Assembly (NCBI GenBank): GCA_023627715.1 | Contig: JAMAHW010000113.1 | Coordinates: forward strand, 1-64,000 | From: Periconia sp. R9002 | Taxonomy: Eukaryota; Ascomycota; Dothideomycetes; Pleosporales; Periconiaceae | Direction: 5' to 3' | DNA: 64,000 bases | Shown here: positions 45,020 to 58,748 of the stretch, piece by piece | How the letters are laid out: each line of letters starts with the position of its first letter | Numbering within the stretch: position 1 is the first letter of the stretch | The notes under the pieces: model-generated | The model's database searches: none | What the model was told of the DNA's origin: nothing | Seen by the model: only the letters and a program-made list of their open reading frames with translations | Position numbers and translations under genes: made by a program

Positions 45020-48000
45020 GTGCTGGCTTGTGGGAGGAGGATTGGTTGAAATACTTTGGTTCTCTGGTTTGAAATTAGAGGAGATTGTGGAGACATTGTG
45101 TACAGAGAGGAGAGGCGCATTTTGCTATTTATGAGATACCCGATAGAAATCAATGACAATAACGAACAAAAACTCCGTCTTCTTAACCCCTTATTACTAA
45201 CCTCCGGAATGCTTACACATGTGTAGTTCCTTTGAAAAGAACCGTCTTACAAACACCTATATCGTAGGTACAAAGTCGGCTTAGCTTAACCGGGGGTGAT
45301 GCAATGAGTGATAAATGTCTTAATCCACCACGCTATGTGGTGTCTCGATAACAAACGACTCTGTACCTAACATTATGATGCTTTTATCAGTGTACTCCAT
45401 CATCGTGTTGCAAGATAGACACTCTAATTAGAGTCCGATTTCATTCATTGGAGGATGCTTCCCCACAATAAATAAACATTTCTTAAAAGAAATATAAGAA
45501 TAAAGGTGTTAAGCTTTTTCCTAAGCTCTGTTTAAAGCCGATATAATAGTAGTAAAGTTAGGATATATAATAGGAGGAAGCCGTTATATAACGAGATAAC
45601 AGCAGTCTAGCCTAGATAGCACTCCAACCTCTTTTATAGGTAGATAAGTCTAAAAGTATTATATTATTAGAACTTATATGCTCCTTACTATGTCTAGCGA
45701 TAAAGATAGGAAGATAGAGATAGTAGGAACAGCTTACGTGCTCTGTAAAATTCCTTTAGGTTAGTCTAACTGTGTTAGTAAGTCTAACGCAAGATCCAGA
45801 GACCCATTGCTGGTTGGGGGGGCGGGGGGGGGGGTTAGATAGATTTTGGGCGAGGTCGTTTCCTGTTTGTTGGTGTTTATGGTAGGTGGGTGTGTACCTA
45901 AGCGCCCTACAAGTACAGCCAACTGTCCGCGCTGTTATTCACCGCAAAGTTATTAACCAATTTCCCCTTGATTCTAAATTCCAAGAAAATTATGGTGCAG
46001 CACGTCGTGCTATACCTCTTATAGAAAACTTTTCCACTAATATTTTCTCTTTAACAGGCCTTAATAATTCGATGGTATAATTGTTATAAGGTGAACAAGT
46101 GCACGATACACCAATTGACTATAAAAGTTCAGTCATCGTTTCAGGACAGAATATTCAATCTCAAAATACCCCTAACGTTTAACGCAATTATCTCCAAAGC
46201 AGTACTGTTCTTGACAATCTTTAGATCGGTATTAATTGTTATATGGAAGATTGTGACTTATCTTTTCGAGTTGCCCTAGGAAATGCTAGTAGTAAGCAAA
46301 TCTCTGGCCTCCAGGAAAAAAATTGTCCGGCATCTTGCCGACACACATGGTTGTCGAGGCAATCTCACAAGTTCATTTCAGAATTACATGACTTTAAATA
46401 AACTAGAATGCTTTCTGTTGTTAATTAAAAACAACGTCGAGGTTTAGAGGGAAAGTATGTTATGGGGAAAGAGCTGGAAGATCTTCGAGAAGGCGGAACA
46501 GCTGATGGACTGTACCTTTCCGAAGAATAGCTGCGATAATAGTGAGATACTGGTCACTTCAGCCGTAACAGGCGATACGTTCGTGCTTTTCAGCCGCTCA
46601 TTCCGCTTCCGTAATCAACTGGTCAAGCGCCAGACTGCTCCCGCCGCCTATGCACACTCGCACATGTCGTCTCAGCGGAACAAACCGAGGCAAGTCGCAG
46701 CGAGAAGAAAGCTCAAGTGTCTGATCCGACCACACGTAAGACGTAAAGCTCCTCGTTCCTGCATACGCGCGTGCGGTGTGCTGTGAGCGGTGAGAAGAAG
46801 TGAGGCGAATACCAACCGTTCAGAGTAGTAACTAGCAGCGGGCACAAGTGTACAACTACTACCTACCCTCCCCTTCACGCGCGTGATGCTCAGAATTTTC
46901 CGTCAGGACTACTTTTTCTGGAAGGATCTGGAGGACTAAGGGGTGCCGATCATCAAGTTGCATTTTTGTTTGAAGAAAGGGTTCCGATTCGTTGGGATGT
47001 CTTGGGGGAATAGACTCTGGTACGAATGTACTGTACCCAAGCGCGCGGTAAACTTGTCTGGCAGGGATTTGGTAGGGGAGCCAGTAGGATGTGAGAAGTA
47101 GGGAAAGTTGACGTATTTACTTGGGCGGTGACGGGTGATTCGCTATATGGCCGTTGTGGTGGCCGTTTGACCCGTAAATTTAGCTCAGTATAAAGGGTAC
47201 GTGCACGTAGCATTGCGAAAATCCCATGCGTACAAGGTAGCGGCGCAACAAGAAAGCTTGATTATTCGAGAGATGTGGATACAGTGTATTAGCGTGGACC
47301 CGCTGTGAGATAGTCAGTCGTTTTGCTGTGAGGTGATGTCACCTCGTTTGGATTGTCGTGTATCTTTTGGTATTTACAGCACATGCCTCCCACTGCCCTG
47401 CGAGGTGGGGAGTTAGCGTGGCAGTTGGGCGTGAAGAGGCTCGAAATCTGGGTAAGCGTGGCGGGACTTCGGCTAGCAACGTGCAAGACCACTGGATGAA
47501 ACGAAGAGATTCTATCAGGCCATGATGTAACGTGGATACTTATCCTGTCTCTTGTGCGTCGTGGGTGTGCAGATGAATGTGCAGTGTATTTTGGCGGGGG
47601 AGTAAGCATACATACCTCGGTAGCGAAGGCTGCATGAGAGTGAAAGCCCTACGTCATTGATTGCATGCAGGAAACGGAGAGGAGTGTTTTCCAGCGCATT
47701 CTGTTGATGTGTAGGTAGTTACGGGGGATGAGCAGTGGCTACAGATGTTGCTGCTCTTCTTTACCTTCTGAAGGAGTTGGGCTGCAAGGCGAACTGCCAG
47801 ACCAAGGCCGCCGCATGTAAGCGGCACAGAGCCAGGAATATCCCAAACGCATACCATGACACGGAAAGGATCTGGTGAATGCACCACTGAATGCAGGGAC
47901 TTTTGACAGTGAAGGAACGTTTTAGGAACCTTATTCCACGGAACTCGAGACGGAGTGAAGGCTGTCGTGGTCTGTGGTTTGGCGATCGGATATAGGTTGT

Positions 48001-50781
48001 GCCGGAACCGGAAGCTGGATCTCACAAGGTGTCCAAGACGAGATCCAAACTCGGGCTCTGTTGCGATATCATTGGACATTGGCATGGACAAGGGCAAAGG
48101 CTTGGATGGATTGAGGGCAAGGGTGTTCGGTATTCGCTCTATTGTCGCACGGACCACCATGAATGTCGAGCAGCGCACCTCGTCCGAGCCCGCAAAGAAT
48201 GCAGACAATGGCGGTGAGACAGCCATGGGCAGCGCAAAGCCGACGCAGACTTTGCCTCCCACCGGCAGTGAGTGCAGCACTGGGCAGCGGCAGGAAGCTT
48301 CTCGTATCGCTGTATGCACTGTGTAGGGAGAAGGTACCTATGCATAGGCAGGATTTACCATGAACACGGTTAGGCTGATCCTTCTGGCAATCACAAGACC
48401 ACGAGGGAGTGTGTGCATCAATGTTTATCAATCAGATGCCACGATGCTGAAAAGTTGGTGTTGCGGGGCAATCTCCTCGTTTGATCGAATAGGGAAAGTG
48501 GGGGATGTGTAGGAGTTGTCGACTACAATTGACAACCTATACGTACACAGAATGTATACTTGGGTATACGGAATAGTCGTTCGCAGGATGTACATTACTA
48601 AGATGCGGAATATTCTTTGATACGCTTCCTTGTAGAGGGATGGACAGAAGAGCGAGGGCATAACCGTCTGTCTGTCGGATTACCTGCAATCGTCTTTGGT
48701 TGGGGTTACAGCAGGACAGGCTTTGGAGGTTGGAGGTCGAATGAGGTGTGGGAGACACCCCCTGCACAGTGCATGGTGTCCGTGCACGCAAGATCTTTTC
48801 GAGGGTCCAATTCGCTTACAAGCCCCGCGATAGCCGCAGAAGGAAATGTTTTCTGGTGATGATGTGACGAGATGGACAACGGCTGCGGCGACATGTATGT
48901 ACAGTACAGTGCGGTACAGTGCTGCGGTTAGTGTAGTAAGTTACTTAAACAGCATACCTAGCTGATCCTTCACCAATCATCAGCTGAGCCCTTTGCACTG
49001 GGCGAATTGCCTTTCCGGGCCTCCCTCGCTCACTTGCAGTGCACTGCGCTCGCTGTGAATGCATGCGGCATCGTGCCTTGTTGAAGGCCGGCATAGACGG
49101 CATCTCCCATACCGATAGCTGTTGATGATGGCCAGAGGTTCAGGTGACTGCGACGACGACCAAGGTTGGTGTGACAAGTATGGATGGAGATGGGAACGGA
49201 CGTCACGGACACGATCATGTCATGTTCGCAGCAGTGGGCCGCACGTTCTGTTCTGTTCTGGTGTGGAAAAGGTGTCTGTGTGTGCACCACGGCGTCAGGC
49301 GAGTTGCTTGCTTGCAGCCTCATGCCCATGTCGCCGTATCGCAGTCCCACATTGGCCACGACCGGAGGGGCTTAAATTTGATGTTGCTAGTGTTTTGGTG
49401 AACCCTGGTCCAGCGCATGGCAGGGAACAGGTATTGGACCCTCCGGTCGGGCCCCCTCCCTATCCTCCTACCTATCCTCCCTTCTCCTCGCGATGGAAGG
49501 CCCTCGGAAGAGACAAGTTGTTGTGTTTGTGGCTCCCGAGCCAAAGTAAAAAGGCAGTCTCTTGATGCCAGTCGCTGTTTTGGCGGTATCTGCAGCTCGT
49601 TGTCAATCACGGTACGGTGCTATCAACATGTTGGAAGAGCGTGGGTGGGGTGGGCTTAGCGCTGAATACTTATGGCTTGGCGGACAAGTGCCATTGGCAG
49701 ATGATCTCCGCGATTTTGGCTTTGCTTTGCAACACCAGCCCGCCCCTCGCGGCCCTTTTGTTTCTTGTCCTTCACACCATGATTCATTCATTCCATGACA
49801 ATCCGATAGCGAACGTACTGGTAGATGCTGATGCTGTCTGTAGCTGTGGCTGTGGCTGTAGCTGTTAGCCGCCGCCGTACAACTCTGTAGTGTATACATA
49901 GCTCTTGGTAGCCACTGAGGCCGCCTAAGTTGGAAGTGGCTTGCTACTCACGTACTTTTGTCGTAACTTGTAGCCAATATCTCATTTCCCAAATCTCGAC
50001 AGAAGACGTCGACGAGACCAAACAGCTTCTGTTCTTCTCTTTTCTCTTTTTCTTGTGTTGACTTGAACCCAAAACCCCACCAAGTGACCATCCTTGCCTC
50101 TCCTGTCTCGCAGGCGCCCTTCCCGTGCGGTTTGGCCATAGACCGTAGTATTTTTTGGCGGTTCGTGCTTGTGCGTCCGCTGCATGTCCGGGGTCATCTC
50201 ACCCTGGCCCTGTCCGCGCTGCTTTGGATACGAAGCTACTTACCTGCCCAGTGGTCTGTTTTTGCCTGCCCTGGTGCTCATAACGCGGCCAACCCGCTGA
50301 TTTTTTTGCCCTCTACTTTGGTCCCTTAACCAAGGCCCAGAGGAGGGACTCAAGGTATGTATGTGATGATGTCTCCCCTAACCATCCCCACCCACCTGCT
50401 TGTTTTTCATTGTCGTCGTTGCTAGCTGCCCCAGGTCGTAGCCTCCGACCATCAACAACACCACCTCTCCACTCCTATCGTTTTGCCTTCGTTCCGCCCT
50501 CCTCCTCAAAACCTACCACGACACGCGCTTTTTTTTTTTCGCTATGCACGTACTGACCATCTGAAAAGTCCCCTAGGCCACCCGGGCCATCGACGAGCAA
50601 CCGCGCCTCAGGCATAACCTTCTTCCTCTTCTTCTCCCGAGTGCCTCACCACACTCTGCAGCCACGCTGCCATCTCCCTCTCTCTCCACACACTTCCTCC
50701 ACCGCCGCGGCTGTTCCTTGTCCATCACGCCATACCTCTTCTCAAGCCCTGCATGACATCGCTGTCTTCTCAACGGGAATC
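45020..50781. other. 5.8 kb gene-poor region with a RIP-like part
   Basis: The largest stretch without a convincing gene. 45440-45800 is AT-rich with many TpA steps; a G-rich block (7 G, C, 11 G) lies at 45816-45834; a decayed coding frame follows at 45886-46401. From about 46960 to 49950 composition returns to normal, with overlapping frames on both strands none of which resemble a family. From about 50040 to 50781 it is C/T-rich, the likely promoter and leader of the LRR gene. Confidence 0.55.
45886..46401 (+). pseudogene. Probable RIP-inactivated coding relic
   Basis: One forward frame keeps a protein-like character for about 170 codons, broken only by stops at 46078, 46087, 46180, 46222 and 46399. 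All are TAA or TAG, each one C-to-T step from CAA or CAG, as RIP produces. Readable pieces include ENYGAARRAIPLIENFSTN and SFRVALGNASSKQISG. I do not recognise the family. The relic sits beside an AT-rich RIP-like block, in keeping with a dead repeated gene or element. Confidence 0.35.
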
Positions 50782-53348
50782 ATGGATACAGAGGATGGAC
50801 AGGTTTTCATAAAGGTGCGCCAGTTTTTGTCTTTGGCGGGGTTCCGCCCTGCATCCCTAACACAGAACCCCCATGCGACACGCACATTCCACATGCCCCT
50901 TGAGCGTACATATAGCCATACCCAAAGCACCCCCATCACAATGTGCCTGTACTGTTTGGTACTTTCCACTGTCGACCGTTTTGCTGACAAGCCTCCTAGA
51001 ACCTTGCATATTTTGTTCGAACCCATGAAAAGGCTCTCGCCAATGCCCTTCAACTCCAGCGACAAGCCCCTCGCCGGGCCTCTGTCACCACTCCCACCTC
51101 TCCAACAACGACTTCGAATGCAATCTCCTCCTCGAACTCGAGCGTCTGGGCCACTGCACTCTCTCTCCCCTCACTCACCTTCACATCCCAGGCCATCAAG
51201 CCTGCGAAGCTTACCCTGACACCACACCATCTCTTCTACCTGCTCTCGCGTTTTGAGGACTTGAACATATCTGTGGGCCCTATGAACGTGCGCTTGGAGA
51301 ATATCCATACTGACGTCTCACCCACTAACTATGTCTCGTTCCTCAGCAACGCACAACGCAACAAGACCAGAGCCTCGGACCGTGATTCAATCCACTCAGT
51401 CTCTAGCATTCGCAGTGTGATGTCTGGCATGTCTTCTCTTTGGTCCTCTCTCCGTCTTTCCTCCAACAGTGCATCCAAAATGGAAAAACAAAAGGCGCAG
51501 CTCCAGGAAGATCTAAAGTACTTGTACTCTGCCTTTACCAAGATACCATGTTTGAGACTTGCTCCCGATCACAAGGCCCGTCTGATTTCTGGTTACGAGG
51601 AGTTTCCCTTTGACAGTGCCGTGCCTCTACATGCGTTCAAGAATGTCACTGCACTAGAGATTTACGATGTTGACTTTCGCCAATTCTACGGCTGGGATCG
51701 CCTCGCTGAGAATCTGCGTAGCCTCACGGTTAAACGAGCAGGTGTAGATGACCCCGCCGACCTCCTCATCAACATTGTTTTGGACGATGTGGACAAAAGG
51801 CGGCGACGCTCTGCCAAAGCACCCTCCTCTCCTCCAGCTCCTTGGCCTGCTGGGAGCCCCACGCCAAAACATGCACAACTGGCACGCTCAGAGTCTCCTC
51901 CCATCTCTCCCACAGCGTCTGGCAAACAGAGTGTGAGTCCCAGGAATTCTACTTTGATGAGGGAAGGCTCTAAGCTCCCCTCACATAACCGCCAGCGTAG
52001 TACATCGCCTACGAGGCCTGTCAGTTCTCGCCACGGTCTCAGCCAGACGCATGGTAGAAGCAGTGCGACTAACGTCCGCCGGTCTTCTGGTAGCTCTGCC
52101 TCAAGCGTCCGCTCGACAACACCTCGGGCAAGCTCATCGAACCTGTTGTCTATGGGTTGGTTTCCTTCCACCAAATGGCGGTTCCTAAGGCATTTGAGCC
52201 TGGCTGATAACGCACTTACCAACATCTCGCCTTCCAGTTTAGCACCCCTGGCCGACACCTTGCAATCTTTGGACATTTCGGCTAACCTCTTTACTGAGAT
52301 ACCCGACAGTCTCGCGACTCTGTCTTGCCTCCGTGCGCTTAATCTGTCCAACTGTATGATTGAAAGCCTGCACTCCTTGGGTCGAAATCCATTGCCTGCT
52401 ATCACAACGCTGAATCTCCGGTCCAATCGATTGACGTCTCTGGCTGGAATCGAGCGATTGCTTTCTCTAGAGCGTGTAGATCTTAGAGACAATAAGCTTA
52501 CGGATCCTACAGAAGTGGCCCGGCTCACGGTGGTACCCAACATGACTGATATCTACGTTCATCGTAACCCGTTTTGCAAGTCCTACAGCGCTTACAGGGT
52601 GACAATTTTCAACCTTTTCCGGAAAACACCGGGCTATACCGTCGATGTCACAATCGATGCTACAGCGCCGAGTAGCAGCGAAAAGAAGCAGCTCATTGAC
52701 AGAGCGCCGGAATTGCTGGGCGTCCCTGTCGTCAAGCCACCCCCCGAAGATGATATTCCACCGCCTGCGGCTCCGCCAAAGGTTGTGAAAGCTATCGATG
52801 CCACCGAGGATGCTCAACGCAATTCATTGCAGCGGACTAAGAGTGCTAAAAGCGGATCTCAGCGGAAGAAGAAGACGCCTAAGCGGCGAGTGGTTGAGCT
52901 CAGCCAGAATGAGAGCGCAGAGCCTGCTAAGATGGAATCACCTGCTATTTCTACTACTTCCCCTACTCCTGAAGCATCTGCGCCTGAAACCAGCACGCTT
53001 AAGTCCACAGCGAGTGGTGTTACCCTGGAAAATACCACTCGTCTAGACGCTCCGAGCGATGTGGTCGCGGCCCTTAGTGATCCGCCGAAAAACGTTCCAC
53101 CTATCGATACTGCAGTCAATTCACAGTCAGCTCGCGACTTCGATGTTAGTAGCGATCTTTACAAGAAGAAAATCGAGGCCCTGCGCCAGGATTTCGGACA
53201 TACATGGCTCAGCGCTCTCGGAGACGAAAGCTGGGATGCAAAGTCTGTGGCCAGTTTTCCTTCGGAACAAGGGTTTTCACCCGCTCTACGACCTACTCTA
53301 CCTCGCACACCTAGCCAGGGTATTGTCTCTGGACGGACTCTTGGTTGA
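50782..53348 (+). CDS. Leucine-rich-repeat protein, 793 residues
   Basis: Exon 1 (50782-50814) encodes just MDTEDGQVFIK; after a 185-nt intron exon 2 (51000-53348) carries the rest. Residues 12-30 (NLAYFVRTHEKALANALQ) are a conserved helical start of a fungal LRR family. Residues about 405-535 contain roughly five leucine-rich repeats (for example LRHLSLADNALT, LQSLDISANLF, LRALNLSNCMI, ITTLNLRSNRL, LERVDLRDNKL), capped by an LRRCT-like YVHRNPFCKS. The regions before and after are Ser/Pro-rich and likely disordered. A basic patch KKKTPKRR lies near residue 630. LRRs mediate protein binding; the partner is unknown. Similar proteins exist in other filamentous ascomycetes but have no function I can name. 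Confidence 0.85.
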
Positions 53349-55833
53349 TACCTACAATTCTTTTGCGATACCCCATACTTGCTTCTTTCATGTCCTGGCA
53401 ACTATGCCCTGAGATGTGTTGAGCGTAGACTTTATTGTTTGAATTTTTTTTACCGACTCTTTTTTTTCCTTCACTTGTCCATTGTGACTTGGTTGTTTGA
53501 CAGGGCGTCGGTGGGATGTGATTTGCAGGCAACAAGGATCAACGCTTGTTGTATCGATAGTTCTCTCGTCTTTCTCGTATCGGATGGGGCGGCATTTTTC
53601 CCTCAAAAGAAGGTTCTGCTTGCATTTCCTGTTTGCATCTTCTCTTTCATTTCGTGGAGAGATCCGGCATCTTTCCCCTTGTTACGATTTTCTTGTATCA
53701 TAACCATTTTTTCGGCGTTTTTCTTTGAGCGGATTGATTTTTGTTTCTTCTTTTCTTCTTCTTTTCTTTTTCTCTCTTCTCTCGCATACGATGGATTCAA
53801 CGGCCTGTTCAATGTTATGATGAGGATTCCGGGCAGGAGGTGAAGAAAAAGGTGGTGTTCATACTCCAAAAGATGCGAAGCTGCGTAATGAAAGATATGA
53901 GGGAGCATGGTGCCTTTTTTTAGATATTTCCAAGCCTGCGTGAAATCAAACCCGTTACATTATTTTCTGTTCTATATGACGTTCTCTGTTTGTTTTATTT
54001 TTGGAGACAAAGCTGTGCCGCCGATTTAAGGTTTTGTTGCGCAGCAGGGCCTATAGTGAAAATGTTTTGAAACACGAACGTTGACGAATGAGACAGCGTG
54101 GGGGATAAAGGCCGAGTATGAGTATTTGTTTGAGGCATGTTATTGACATGCATTGGGACGCACGAATTCAGATTGGGCGCGGCTAGGCATGTATAGTCGA
54201 GTGCGTGTACACGAAAACACTTTTTAGTGTTTCGTGTTTCAAGCCTTCTACTACTGTAGTTACTTGATGCGTGCAGTAGTAGGAACAAACGGTTCATTGA
54301 TTCTAGTCAGGGCCACATACTGTAGCGTATCATGCTAAATAGCCAGTCGGGCAGAAAAAAAGGAGAAAGGACAAGTCAACCGCAGCAGGCTGGATGGGCC
54401 GGCTTGTGTTGCTTGGGCTGAGAGCGGCAGCGGACTGGTGCCTAAGGGGGGTCCCATGAGACGGGCGGCGGTGGGAACAAGCATAAGCGGCGATCAAAAG
54501 CCTAGAATGCGAGAATGTTTTGGGACAAGTTACTGCAGTGTTTCAGGACTAAGGCCGGTAGCTGTCAAAAGGTACTTGAGAAGGAATGCGTAGGTATGTA
54601 CATATCGAGTGAGTACATACTGTCCACAGTGGCATTGTTGGTGTAGGTACCTAGCATGTTACTCGAGACGTCTGTAGGTAAGCGACAAGGCGCAGCATTG
54701 GTAGGTAGGTACTGTAGAATAGCCGTGGGTACCGGCGTGGCGTGCAATGGGCAAAGGGTTGCGGAGCTGATCTATTGAAGGGCCCGGGATAGGATGATGA
54801 GACAGGATGCTAGCGGCTTGTTAGCAACCAAGATTTGTCGTAGCGCCGAGGGAACACTTGACGCTGGCCGATTCTGCTGTTCCGTTCTCACGGACTGAGA
54901 AAAAAAAAACAGTCGTTGCATGATTCAGTCGATCCCACTTGCTACTGCCCAGTCGTTCCCAACAGTGCATGCTGGCTCTGTTTGCTCTCTGTCCCACTGC
55001 ACTGCACAATAAATATTCGACTCCCTTTGAACCATCGCGCCCAGTTCGGCCTAGCTTTGACGCGTTTCTTGGCAACGCCGCTCAAACCAAGCGAAGGAAA
55101 GACTTCACCTCAGCGTCTGCCTCTGCCTCTGCCTCTGCACAGCACCAGCACAGCACCCCCTCCAGCTCTCACACTTTCTGCTCAACCAACCCCAGCTTCT
55201 GCTCCCTCTGCCTGGCCTTCCCATTCAGAGAATATCCAGCCCATCCACATCTTTAGTCTTCACCATTGCAACCTGCCCCCGTCCGACTCTGTCAAGGCGG
55301 TGAAGTCACATCCCACTCCATCTACTCCTCAACAGCGCCTCCCACCTTCGACCCCTCCGTGCGCGTCCGCCTCTCCACCTTCGGACTGCCTCAGGTACAC
55401 CCTTGTTAACCTCTGCAATTGATTGTTGCTCCACTCCAGTTGCCATAGAAGTCGCGTGATTCCACCCGCTCTCTTCTGCCCTGCCCGGAGGCCTTCGCGC
55501 CAAATTCCACACCACGCGAGCATAGCTACACAATTTCTTAGAAGCCAGTTTGTTACAAAAGAGGTACTTTACTTTTCTCTACTTGTCGCCGCGGGAGGGG
55601 GGGCACCTTGCCTCTCTTGAGGCCCCACCACCTCAGTTGCGTCACATCGCGCTACCGAAAGCCTCATATCATGACATGTTCCCCTTGCTAACTTGGTACC
55701 ACCCCAGGGAACACACCGCAAGCCTTTCGCGTCGACTCTCCCCTCCCTCCTGCCACCGCGCGCGAGGTGAAACCTTGCCAATAAGGCTACCCTCAACACC
55801 CTTTCCCCTCCGAGCTACCCGCACCCCGTAGCC
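53349..55833. other. 2.5 kb intergenic region upstream of PP1
   Basis: T-rich 3' flank of the LRR gene to about 53950, then mixed sequence, then a C/T-rich PP1 promoter and leader from about 54960. A (TGCCTC)n tract lies at 55109-55137. No gene is supported. Confidence 0.55.
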
Positions 55834-57001
<1,168 letters not shown>

Positions 57002-58748
57002 CTATAATCCATCACACAATGAATCCTTACGAACTTCCCGTGCAGCAGGTTTGGGCGTCGATAGACGACTCTATATTGTTAAGCCCTCCGACACCGATGC
57101 CGAATGATTTTGCGACTTCTTCCCCGCCTCCATCGATATAATTCCCCACTTTCCTTTTTCGGCACCCGGCCCTTTCGACACTCTTATGCCACCGCTCTTC
57201 GGCTCCATCTCTACGTATACGCGATCGACGGAAACGAAAGCTACGAATCCGCTTATTGTACTGCATTGGCATACGGGCGTCCAGGATGGTCTGTACTTTG
57301 CTCGCTGATGAAAAGAGGCGGGTCTCAAGTTCAAATGTTAAAGGCTATCTTACATTAACGGCGGTATTTCTGCGCTCGACTACACAAAAAAGACATGATG
57401 AATGGCAACGGTTAGGAGTACTGTGGCAGCTTGTCATGTATAACTTCGATTTTGATGCGTACGCCGAGTCGGAATCTACCAGGGTCAGGGCCAAGGAAGG
57501 CTCGCAGAGAAGAACTGTCAAAAACATGGATGCGCGAGGTATAAGTGGCCTTTTTGGTCTCCGGGGCGGTCTATATGGTCGTTGGTCCGCCAATGCCTCA
57601 CGTCTGTCGTTTTCATCCCCTTTCCCTCTTTTCTTTGTTCCTTTCCTTTTTATCTTGTGTTTTTCTTCTTCCCGTTTTGCTGTGTTTGGACCGTGGAGAG
57701 TGGCGGGGGGTTCTCTGGACTCGTATATCGTCAAAGGTTAGTCGCCGTCGTCACCATCAGCATTGAGGGGGAACGGGAGGGAATTGCTGGTCGATTTTTG
57801 AACAATTCCCCTCGCCCACTTTTTCCCTTGTTGATGATGGCCTTGCTCGAGTTTTTCTCGGTAGAACGTGCCAAAACCTTCCCCCCTTTCCTTTTCCTTT
57901 CCGGTTGGCAGTGGGGGGGTTGATGATGTACGTTTATGGGATTCCAGAGTAGTGTGTGTCCAACCAGTTCGATTATTTGCAAAAAAAAAAAAACATAGTG
58001 TTCAGTCATGGATGTCACGTGTGTTGTGTGTGCTCGTGTCGGTGATTCATGCATGTGCTGTGGGTGGTGGACAGTTGTCTCTATCCGTTCGTTTGGTCGC
58101 CAACAACAATTAACTCATCACAGCCGCTCCTTGCTAACTTTCTCAGTCAATCAAATAAGTTCAGATTCATACATCTGCGTTGTGCCAATCCTCTCCTTCT
58201 ATTCTCCCACACACCTAATCACTTACATATGCGCTTATGTAGATGAAGACGTTCATTCCCCACCACTTTGGCAAGCAAAACGATAACAAAAGAAAACACC
58301 AACGTCTTCCATTCTTTCTTCCCATTGATCCATTGTCAACTTTCAATTTCCCCGCCGTGGTCTCGACTCTCTCTCTCTCTCTCTCTCTCTCTACATCACA
58401 CAGGTGTCTATGTTTTCCCCCTTCCTCCTTCCTTTCTACTTCCTATACTGAGTACACGTACTATCACTTCGCCGTTCTCACCATCTTTTATACACACATC
58501 ATCTCTCTTTCCCTTGAGCTCAAACGATATCTAGCTCCTCTCCATCAGCGTCACCGTCACCGTCACATACACATACAATTTTCTTCTTTGTCTCTTCTAC
58601 GTCGCACTGCATTGTATACACTCTCCATCTACCTCCCACCCTTCTACCCCTCTTCTCCGCTTCCCGCCTCTCCATTCTCCCCCATATACACAAAGAAAGA
58701 GAAACCACACCCCCTCTCCCCCTCCCTTTAAGCCCTAAAAACAAGAAC
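57002..58748. other. Convergent intergenic region with CT tracts
   Basis: About 1.75 kb between the 3' ends of PP1 (plus) and the serine-rich gene (minus). A (TC)n tract lies at 58366-58393 and an A12 run at 57981-57992. The T- and C-rich open frames are compositional artefacts. Two terminators must lie here; none can be pinned. Confidence 0.55.
58366..58393 (+). repeat. (CT)n dinucleotide microsatellite
   Basis: Fourteen or so tandem TC units, read directly. Confidence 0.9.

Noticed and set aside
47654..48326. Overlapping 221-codon minus and 123-codon plus frames
   Set aside because: Both strands are open through the same interval, typical of chance in GC-balanced DNA; neither has a domain, an intron pattern or a sensible promoter.
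50641..51219. 192-codon plus frame covering the start of the LRR gene
   Set aside because: The true frame uses ATG 50782, an intron and exon 2 from 51000, which gives the conserved NLAYFVRTHEKALANAL helix; the longer frame is a Pro/Ser-rich shadow.
51686..52543. 285-codon minus frame inside the LRR gene
   Set aside because: Antisense shadow of the leucine- and serine-rich coding exon.
58243..58731. 162-codon plus frame rich in Ser/Leu/His
   Set aside because: Produced by CT-rich repeats in the convergent 3' region; no domain.
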